DNA of 37,100 nucleotides from a virus. Below the pieces are notes generated by a model. The model ran no database searches and had not been told where the DNA came from. It saw nothing but the letters and a program-made list of their open reading frames with translations. Location: IMG/VR virus record IMGVR_UViG_3300043540_000945, positions 1 through 37,100 of that record. One strand, written 5' to 3'. Made by a program: the position numbers and the translations under genes. Positions 28,865-34,817 of the stretch are shown piece after piece (the stretch's first letter is position 1; each line of letters starts with the position of its first letter).

Positions 28865-30639
28865 TGAATGACTCCCCACTCTACGATGATGTAAATGGTG
28901 GCATGGCTCCGGACGCTTCTGGTGAAGCTCCGGCCCCTGCTGCTTCTCCTGCTCCTGCTCCGGCTGCTGCTCCCAACCTCGCCAGTGCAGTGCAGGACAT
29001 GGCTCCTCCTGATGTGCCGATGCCAACTCAGCAGATGCCTCAGGCACTGACTGACGCCATCAACCAGCAGGGCGACCAAGCTGCTCAGGACTTGCCCCGC
29101 TTCAAGCGTACTGTGAAGTCCACGCTCGGTGGAATGCTCATGGGTCTGCTCAACGGTGGTATCCCCGGTGCTGTCGCTGGTGGTACCGACCCGGTGCAGA
29201 TGCAGAAGGTCGTACAGGGCGAGAAGGACACCTTCGACTCGAAGGTTAAGTTCGCCTCGGCTCAGGCTGCTGCGATGGCCGCTGAAGCTTCCATCAAGGA
29301 CAAGCAGCTTCACCAGATGGATGAAGACCACCAGATTTTTGTTACCAACAATGGCATCGAGCAGTTGAAGCAGATGCAAGCGTTAGGTCTCACCCCGACG
29401 ATGGTGGTGCCGAACAATACAGGCGGTAAGGAAGCCATGACTGGCCTTCAGCAGTTGACGGCCACTCACGGTGCCGTGCCTCCGATGTTCACCATCAACC
29501 TCGGCAACAAGATTGTCGGCTTTGACCTGAACCAGTTGACTCAAGCTCCGCAGATTCTTGATGAAGTGAACAAGTACCGTTCGACCACCGGACAGTCCCC
29601 AATTAACGCTCAGGGTTGGGCACAGCTTCCACAGCAAGTGAAGAACGACATGACGAATGCCGCTCTGAACTTCACGAACCCGCTGCCCTCGGAACAGAAC
29701 CTGACCGTCTACAAGAACTACCTCGCTACGGCGAAGGCTGCTCCTGATTCACCAGACAAGGCTGGGAAGGTTTCTCAGCTTCAGGGAATCGTTGACGGTA
29801 TGCAGAAGGTTCTCGATGAGCAGCAGACTCGTGCTCAGAAGCAGAAGGTAGCTGACATCAACTCTGAGACTCCGGCTCTGGCGAAGCGTGCTGGTGCGGT
29901 TGCGTATGCGTCCGAAGCTGGACGCCAGAAGGCGGCTTTGGTCGCCAGTGGCGGAGCACAGGATGCCAATGGCAACTGGAACATGTCGAGCACCCCGGTT
30001 CGTTTGGTCGAAGGATTCCAAGACCCGAGCCAGTTGACGAAGCGTAGCAAGGACTACAACGCCACGCTCGACGCTGCTGACCGCTACTCGATGCAGAAGT
30101 ATGGACAGCACTTCGACGTTGCGAAGGCTTCGTCTGACTACAAGTTCGCTACGAACCCTCAGACACAGAACACGCTCAAGTACCTGAACTCGTTGACGGG
30201 TTCTGACAACAAGAGCGGCAACCTTGGTGCTCTGGTTAACATGTCCGACCAGATTACCCGTACTCAGTTCCCACCCATCAACGACGTTGCCGCGTGGGCA
30301 CGTCTGAAGAGCGGTGACCCGGCGATGGCTTCCTACGCTACGGCGGTCACGGAAGTCGCCGACCAAGTGGCAAAGATTCTGCAAGGTGGTGGCTCTGGTA
30401 ACGGAACCTCTGACGCCAAGCTGAAGCAAGCCGCTGAACTGTTCGAGAAGGGCTTCAACAAAGACCAGATTAAAGGCGTGTCGGAGACCCTCCGTACCCT
30501 GCTGGCAAACCGCAAGGGTGAACTCATCGGTGACAACACCTACCTCAAGCGTTGGTTTAGCCCCAACGGTGGTGGAGCACCGACTCAGCAACAGCAGACA
30601 TCAGGACAGCCTCAAGGCAATCGTCCTCCGGGGTGGTAA
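28864..30639 (+). CDS. Internal virion protein
   Basis: 591 residues. An alanine/proline-rich, disordered N-terminus (GEAPAPAASPAPAPAAAPN) is followed by a glycine/hydrophobic segment (LGGMLMGLLNGGIPGAVAGG, about 83-102) and long glutamine- and lysine-rich helices to a disordered GGGAPTQQQQTSGQPQGNRP tail. Consistent with a packaged ejection protein. No lysozyme or transglycosylase motif is seen. Confidence 0.68.
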   Translation: MNDSPLYDDVNGGMAPDASGEAPAPAASPAPAPAAAPNLASAVQDMAPPDVPMPTQQMPQALTDAINQQGDQAAQDLPRFKRTVKSTLGGMLMGLLNGGIPGAVAGGTDPVQMQKVVQGEKDTFDSKVKFASAQAAAMAAEASIKDKQLHQMDEDHQIFVTNNGIEQLKQMQALGLTPTMVVPNNTGGKEAMTGLQQLTATHGAVPPMFTINLGNKIVGFDLNQLTQAPQILDEVNKYRSTTGQSPINAQGWAQLPQQVKNDMTNAALNFTNPLPSEQNLTVYKNYLATAKAAPDSPDKAGKVSQLQGIVDGMQKVLDEQQTRAQKQKVADINSETPALAKRAGAVAYASEAGRQKAALVASGGAQDANGNWNMSSTPVRLVEGFQDPSQLTKRSKDYNATLDAADRYSMQKYGQHFDVAKASSDYKFATNPQTQNTLKYLNSLTGSDNKSGNLGALVNMSDQITRTQFPPINDVAAWARLKSGDPAMASYATAVTEVADQVAKILQGGGSGNGTSDAKLKQAAELFEKGFNKDQIKGVSETLRTLLANRKGELIGDNTYLKRWFSPNGGGAPTQQQQTSGQPQGNRPPGW

Positions 30640-32286
30640 ATGGGTGACCTAAATCTTAGTGGTGGTACTGACACTGGCTTCAATGACCAGCCGCAACAGG
30701 GTTCTGCTCCACAGTGGAACCCTATCGCTGCTATTCGCCAGAAGTATCCGAACATCGACCTGACTGACGACCAAATCTTGACTAACCTTCAAGACCCGGC
30801 GAAGTTCCGCTCTGCGTTCCCTGAGTATTCCAGCGTGTCGGACGACGACATCAAGAAGAACATGGGCAGCTTCGCTCATTACGCTATGTCGAACCCGAAC
30901 GTGATGGCTCCTCCATCCATGCCGAAGCCTCAAGTACAGATGGCTCCGAGTGGACTTGGAAACATCACCAGCATGTTCGAACTGCGTAAGCCGGGTGACC
31001 CGACCGACCAGCCTCCAACCAAGTTTGAAGCTGTGCCTGAGGAACAGACGGTCGAAGGTCACAAGAAGGCTGTTTACGCTCGTGAAGATGCAGAAGGCCC
31101 AGTGGGTCAGGTTGCCATCGGTCTCGCCAAGGCTGGTGGAACACTCGCCAAGCCTGTAGATGATGCCATCAAGGTTGCGGTCGGCGACACTGACCCGACC
31201 GACTACACCGAAGCTCGTGGCGGTCTCCAGACCGCTGGCAAGGTGACTGGTATCGCTGGAGCTATAGTTCCGGCTGCGGTAGAAGCCCCAGTCGCTACGG
31301 CTCTGGGTATGGGCACAGGTATGCTAGGCTTCCACGTCGGCAAGAAGGCTGGTGAGAAGCTCGGTCTAAACGACCAGCAGAGCGAACTGCTTGGCGACAT
31401 CTTCGGTCTGCTCGGTGGTGCTGCTGGTGGTTATGGCGGTGCGAAGCTCCAACCCAAGGTATCGAACGCCCTCAGTGGTTTGATAGGTGGCGAAGCTGGT
31501 GCCGAAGGTGCCGAAGGTGCCGAAGCTGGTGCTGCGGCATCGGAGGCGAAGCCCGGAATCATCAAGCAGATTATCAAGGGTGAAGAGTCGGCTCAGCCGG
31601 GTGCTCAGTCCGCCATTCGCACAGGTGTGAAGTCCAGCGTGGAATCGACCGGAGCCGATGAGGCTGCTGTCGGTGCCCTCGACAAGGAACCAATCCTGAA
31701 GGGCAACCGCTCCATCGTGGACGACCACCTCGATGCAATCTACAAGTCAGAGAAGGCTGCGTACAAGCAGGTGGACGACACCGTGGGCTTTGACCTGAAA
31801 CAGGAGAAGGCTCAGCTTGCCAACGACAAGTACAAACTCAGCCAGTTGGGCAACACCGACGCTGACATCAACGCCCGTGGCAAGCTCATCGAGGCAATCA
31901 ACGATTCACAAGACCGCATTACTGCGGCTGAAGCGAAGCTGAAGGCTGCTGGAATCGACCCGAAAGCTCCAGACATGATTCACCAACAGCGTATGGCTGG
32001 AATGGAGTTCAAGAAGGCTCTTGTGAAGAACACGAACCCGGACGGGAGTGTGAATGTGGATGGTCTGCTGAAGTCGAGCCAGAACCTCCGCTTCTCGAAG
32101 TATGGCGACCGCCTACAGCAATTCTTCGGAAGCAAGGAAGCTGCTGACAACTACATGTCACAATTGACAGAGGCTCAAAAGGTTGGAGCATCCGCTGTGA
32201 AGATGCAGAAGCTGGCCAAGCTGGTAGCCGCTGCATACGTCGGCCACAAGGTACTGGGTGGGGTGGAAGCTATTTTCGGGAAGTAA
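30640..32286 (+). CDS. Internal virion protein with glycine-zipper hydrophobic region
   Basis: 548 residues, ATG directly after the previous stop. Residues about 200-275 are rich in glycine and alanine with long hydrophobic runs (AGKVTGIAGAIVPAAVEAPV, then GMGTGMLGFHVGKKAGEKLG and GLLGGAAGGYGGAKL), typical of segments that insert into membranes during DNA delivery. The rest is helical with charged coiled stretches. Probably the third ejection protein. Confidence 0.68.
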   Translation: MGDLNLSGGTDTGFNDQPQQGSAPQWNPIAAIRQKYPNIDLTDDQILTNLQDPAKFRSAFPEYSSVSDDDIKKNMGSFAHYAMSNPNVMAPPSMPKPQVQMAPSGLGNITSMFELRKPGDPTDQPPTKFEAVPEEQTVEGHKKAVYAREDAEGPVGQVAIGLAKAGGTLAKPVDDAIKVAVGDTDPTDYTEARGGLQTAGKVTGIAGAIVPAAVEAPVATALGMGTGMLGFHVGKKAGEKLGLNDQQSELLGDIFGLLGGAAGGYGGAKLQPKVSNALSGLIGGEAGAEGAEGAEAGAAASEAKPGIIKQIIKGEESAQPGAQSAIRTGVKSSVESTGADEAAVGALDKEPILKGNRSIVDDHLDAIYKSEKAAYKQVDDTVGFDLKQEKAQLANDKYKLSQLGNTDADINARGKLIEAINDSQDRITAAEAKLKAAGIDPKAPDMIHQQRMAGMEFKKALVKNTNPDGSVNVDGLLKSSQNLRFSKYGDRLQQFFGSKEAADNYMSQLTEAQKVGASAVKMQKLAKLVAAAYVGHKVLGGVEAIFGK

Positions 32287-32446
32287 GGTGCTTCCGCTTG
32301 AACCACCAGTCCCAGATGTACATGGCTACAAAAGCCAGAACGCAGAGGATAAGCACGCCCGTTGAGGATACGTTGTGAAGGAGCATGATAATCAGCACCA
32401 CCGTGATGATGCTCAACAACGTGTTGGTTTCTTTTAGGTCAGTCAC
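32270..32446 (-). CDS. Small membrane protein, two predicted segments
   Basis: 58 residues from GTG 32446, with GGAGG 6 nt upstream. TLLSIITVVLIIMLLHN and STGVLILCVLAFVAMYIWDW are two hydrophobic segments, followed by a basic tail (KRKHLTSRK). A class 2 promoter motif lies just before it. It could be a holin, an anti-holin or a superinfection-exclusion protein; its leftward orientation in a rightward block favours expression in the prophage. Confidence 0.6.
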   Translation of the reverse strand: MTDLKETNTLLSIITVVLIIMLLHNVSSTGVLILCVLAFVAMYIWDWWFKRKHLTSRK

Positions 32447-32457
32447 AGGAGACCTCC

Positions 32458-32494
32458 ACCTATAGAATACGGCGGTTCCTAAGGTTTTGGCCGG
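32458..32494 (-). promoter_or_regulatory. Class 2 promoter motif before the small membrane protein
   Basis: Minus strand: CCGGCCAAAA, exactly 15 nt, TATTCT-ATAGGT, then GGAGG. Spacing identical to the other two class 2 sites. Confidence 0.65.
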
Positions 32495-32510
32495 AAATCT
32501 TTCGTAATGG

Positions 32511-32732
32511 TTACCGACTGGTCTCAACCTTCTGGCGTCGTCTGATACCAGCCCGTTTGGCGTAGCGTACCACGGTGATTTTAGCTACATGGTACGCCTC
32601 GGCGATTTCTCTATACGAGAGGTCGGGGCGGGTACGTATAACCCCTACTATCTCAGCAGATAGGTTCAGTTTCTTAGGAGGTAGTACCACTCCACAGTGG
32701 GGGCATACCTCCGGTGTATCAAAGCGGCTCAT
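32511..32732 (-). CDS. Small zinc and helix-turn-helix protein, paralogue 3
   Basis: 73 residues from ATG 32732: MSRFDTPEVCPHCGVVLPPK, a C-x2-C knuckle, then IVGVIRTRPDLSYREIAEAY and HVAKITVVRYAKRAGIRRRQ, a helix-turn-helix of the same family as the 2993-3220 and 5718-5927 products. The ATG abuts TTAGGT of a class 1 motif, so it seems leaderless; the longer start at 32747 would lie in the promoter. Likely DNA-binding regulator expressed from its own promoter. Confidence 0.68.
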   Translation of the reverse strand: MSRFDTPEVCPHCGVVLPPKKLNLSAEIVGVIRTRPDLSYREIAEAYHVAKITVVRYAKRAGIRRRQKVETSR

Positions 32733-32763
32733 ACCTAAGGGTCTCAAATTCAGTTACATGCGC
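32733..32763 (-). promoter_or_regulatory. Class 1 promoter motif abutting a start codon
   Basis: Minus strand: GCGC, ATGTAACTG, AATTTG, 6 nt, TTAGGT, ATG. Same register and same ATG position as the site at 3469-3499. Confidence 0.65.
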
Positions 32764-32807
32764 TGGTTTCTCCAATATGGGTGCCGTTTATAGGGGAGTT
32801 CCCCTAT
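32760..32807 (+). promoter_or_regulatory. Leader hairpin and weak class 1-like motif of the lysis-region genes
   Basis: GCGC, 10 nt, AATATG, then TTTATAGG further downstream than usual. ATAGGGG-agtt-CCCCTAT (32790-32807) forms a 7-bp hairpin, followed by a second TTTATAGGAG. It repeats the pattern of promoter, 5' hairpin, AGGAG seen in the early leaders. Confidence 0.45.
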
Positions 32808-32829
32808 GTCGCCTTTATAGGAGCTACTG

Positions 32830-33234
32830 ATGTTCGTAGACCCAATCACACCCATCGACCACTACGGCCCTGCGATTGGAGCCGTGATTCTCTGTGCTGG
32901 ACTGTTCATCTGGCAGCAGGTCAATTCCATGAAAATGCAGGACCTGATAGAGAAACACGTGGATGACGACGCTACCAATTTTGCCGCTGTGCGTAAGGAC
33001 GGTGAAGAACTGAAGGAATTGGTCGCCTCCACGGTTAGCTCCCAAGAGAAGATGGCTATGTCGATTAACCACCTCGCAGAAGCCGTCAAGCAGCAAGCGG
33101 AAGTTCACTCCGAACAACTTGCTGAACTCCGTGCTAATAGCAAAGACACCGCCAAGCTCATCGAGAACCAGACGATGTTTGGCCAGAGCTTTCAGAAGCT
33201 GGTGGACAAGCTGATTAGCAGAATGGGCGACTAA
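32830..33234 (+). CDS. Membrane-anchored coiled-coil protein
   Basis: 134 residues. One hydrophobic segment near the N-terminus (GAVILCAGLFIWQQV, about 17-31) is followed by about 100 residues of charged helix (SINHLAEAVKQQAEVHSEQL). Type and position suit a lysis accessory or envelope protein, for example a holin-associated or spanin-like partner, but no specific signature is present. Ribosome-binding site AGGAG. Confidence 0.62.
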   Translation: MFVDPITPIDHYGPAIGAVILCAGLFIWQQVNSMKMQDLIEKHVDDDATNFAAVRKDGEELKELVASTVSSQEKMAMSINHLAEAVKQQAEVHSEQLAELRANSKDTAKLIENQTMFGQSFQKLVDKLISRMGD

Positions 33235-33246
33235 GGACGGTTTTGA

Positions 33247-33408
33247 ATGGAGCGGTTGGAAGACTCGACCTTCACGGTTTTGAACGCTACAGCCTTGCAG
33301 ATTCAGGAAAAGGTGGAGGAACTCTTCCGTCTGCTCGATGAACACCCCGAGAAATCCCGGTCAAAGTTGAAGGAACTGTTCGATGGAATGGCTCAAGAAA
33401 ATCGGTAG
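33247..33408 (+). CDS. Small helical hypothetical protein
   Basis: 53 residues: MERLEDSTFTVLNATALQIQ, then EKVEELFRLLDEHPEKSRSK. Amphipathic helices only. ATG 33247 has AAGGACGG upstream and the frame overlaps the next gene by 26 nt, so coupling is likely. Function unknown. Confidence 0.55.
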   Translation: MERLEDSTFTVLNATALQIQEKVEELFRLLDEHPEKSRSKLKELFDGMAQENR

Positions 33409-33697
33409 CTGGCTCAAATCAATCCCCTCAGAACCCACAGGCACAGGCTCCGCCTCTCGTGTAGTCCTCCTCCTCCTCCTCCTGCTCGTCGCCACCGTCT
33501 GTGGTGTCCTCATCGCCTTCGTGGCTATCCAACACACCCTGCCCTCCAAGGACGTTCTGGAAGGGCTTGCAGCCCTTGCCAGCGTAGGTATGGGCAGCTA
33601 TGGGGTGAACAAGTGGGTGACCAAGGACAAGCAGGACGCTCCTGCTGAAACCCCCGCCGACCCTCCGGCTGCTGGTACCTCCTCCGAAAAGGGGTAA
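33383..33697 (+). CDS. Possible holin: small membrane protein
   Basis: 104 residues. A basic/amphipathic N-terminus (MEWLKKIGSWLKSI) precedes a long hydrophobic segment (VVLLLLLLLVATVCGVLIAF, about 27-46), then a weaker one (LAALASVGMGSYG) and a charged, proline-rich tail. The size and layout fit a holin, and it sits with other small membrane genes, but no endolysin neighbour is recognisable. Confidence 0.5.
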   Translation: MEWLKKIGSWLKSIPSEPTGTGSASRVVLLLLLLLVATVCGVLIAFVAIQHTLPSKDVLEGLAALASVGMGSYGVNKWVTKDKQDAPAETPADPPAAGTSSEKG

Positions 33698-33730
33698 GCG
33701 TCAGCTTTTCGCTACCCACCTCTTAGTGAG
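33698..33730 (+). promoter_or_regulatory. Class 1 promoter motif
   Basis: GCGT, CAGCTTTTC, GCTACC, 6 nt, TTAGTGAG in exact register, overlapping the ribosome-binding site GTGAGGA of the next gene. Confidence 0.62.
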
Positions 33731-33737
33731 GAAAAAC

Positions 33738-33953
33738 ATGAATACCCAACTTATAGATAGAGGGGTCGTGTGGCAATGCTCCTACGACCGTGGCTGGTGG
33801 ACTGCGACCGATGGGAAGCAGGTCATCAAGGAACGTGAATTCGAGACGCTGGAAGCTTCCGTAAAGGCTTCAGACCCTAATAACCCACGCATTGACGGCG
33901 TGGCATTCGCTGACTTTGTGCCCGGAATGGGCGCAATTGTGGGCAAATTTTGA
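33738..33953 (+). CDS. Hypothetical small protein
   Basis: 71 residues from ATG 33738, GAGGAAAAAC upstream: MNTQLIDRGVVWQCSYDRGW and onward, a small beta-rich domain. A GTG at 33726 would overlap the promoter. No family recognised. Confidence 0.6.
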   Translation: MNTQLIDRGVVWQCSYDRGWWTATDGKQVIKEREFETLEASVKASDPNNPRIDGVAFADFVPGMGAIVGKF

Positions 33954-33961
33954 GGTAGACG

Positions 33962-34375
33962 ATGCAAGACAAGGATTATTACAAGCAATACTACGAGAAG
34001 AACAAAGAGCGGTTAAAGGCTCGTTCTCGTCAGTGGGCTTTAGATAATCCTGAACGTCGTCGGGAACAAGGTAAGAAGTCCGTCGAAACACGTAGGAAAC
34101 GGGGTGCCGCTACTAATAGAGCTTTCTACTATCAGTGGAGGTACAAGGAACCTATCGAGAACAAAGAAGCTCGGCTTAAAGAGCAGGGTTTCAAATGTGC
34201 CAACCCCAAATGTGGAAAGGTTCTTGACCTGACCACCGGGCACCAAGACCACAACCACGAGACAGGGGAACTACGTGGCGTTTTATGTAACGGCTGTAAT
34301 CGAGCACTTGGTTATCTAGGCGACAACGCCGACATAACCGCTGGATTGGCTGAGTACAGAAGTAAATTCAAATAA
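33962..34375 (+). CDS. Endonuclease VII-like HNH nuclease
   Basis: 137 residues. A basic helical N-terminus precedes the core, C79-x4-C84, GHQDHNHETGELRGVLC (93-109) and C112 (CNGCNRALGYLGD). That is the Endonuclease_7 (recombination endonuclease VII) signature: two zinc pairs around a D-H-x-H-x-T-G catalytic loop. Expected to cut branched DNA, resolving packaging or recombination intermediates. It may alternatively be a free-standing homing-type nuclease, since it sits between structural genes. Confidence 0.88.
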   Translation: MQDKDYYKQYYEKNKERLKARSRQWALDNPERRREQGKKSVETRRKRGAATNRAFYYQWRYKEPIENKEARLKEQGFKCANPKCGKVLDLTTGHQDHNHETGELRGVLCNGCNRALGYLGDNADITAGLAEYRSKFK

Positions 34376-34388
34376 TGAGGTAATTACG

Positions 34389-34799
34389 ATGGCGTCTACG
34401 GCGGCTATCTGTAACAGCTACAAACAAGAAATTCTCCAAGGTATCCACCAGTCGGCGGATGTCTACAAGGTCGCCCTGTACAATCCGGGCACACTGGACA
34501 AGACCACGACCGCCTACACCGCAACGGGTGAGGTTTCGGGTACTGGTTATTCTGCTGGTGGTGCCACGATGTCTGGCTTCACTGTCAGCATCTCCGGCGA
34601 CACAGCGTACATCGACTGGACGACCGACCCTTCGTGGTCTTCCAGCACCATCACCGCTTCGACCGCGTTGATTTACAACTCCAGCCGCTCGAACAAGGCC
34701 GTGGCTGTGCTGACGTTCACTTCGACCTCCAGCACGAACGGTACTTGGACGCTGGTACTTCCCGCAGCGGGTGCCACTGCCACTATCACATTGGCGTAA
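34389..34799 (+). CDS. Small virion-like protein upstream of the tailspike
   Basis: 136 residues: MASTAAICNSYKQEILQGIH, YKVALYNPGTLDKTTTAYTA, GEVSGTGYSAGGATMSGFTV and ALIYNSSRSNKAVAVLTF. I recognise this pattern as a widespread small beta-rich phage protein found near tail fibre genes, usually unnamed. Probably a virion or tailspike-associated component. Confidence 0.65.
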   Translation: MASTAAICNSYKQEILQGIHQSADVYKVALYNPGTLDKTTTAYTATGEVSGTGYSAGGATMSGFTVSISGDTAYIDWTTDPSWSSSTITASTALIYNSSRSNKAVAVLTFTSTSSTNGTWTLVLPAAGATATITLA

Positions 34800-34817
34800 C
34801 CCGAGAGGTGAGCCAAT

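Noticed and set aside
33735-33760. An additional class 1 motif (AATACC, 6 nt, ATAGATAG) inside the gene at 33738
   Set aside because: The GCGY box is missing and a full-register site lies just upstream at 33698-33730.
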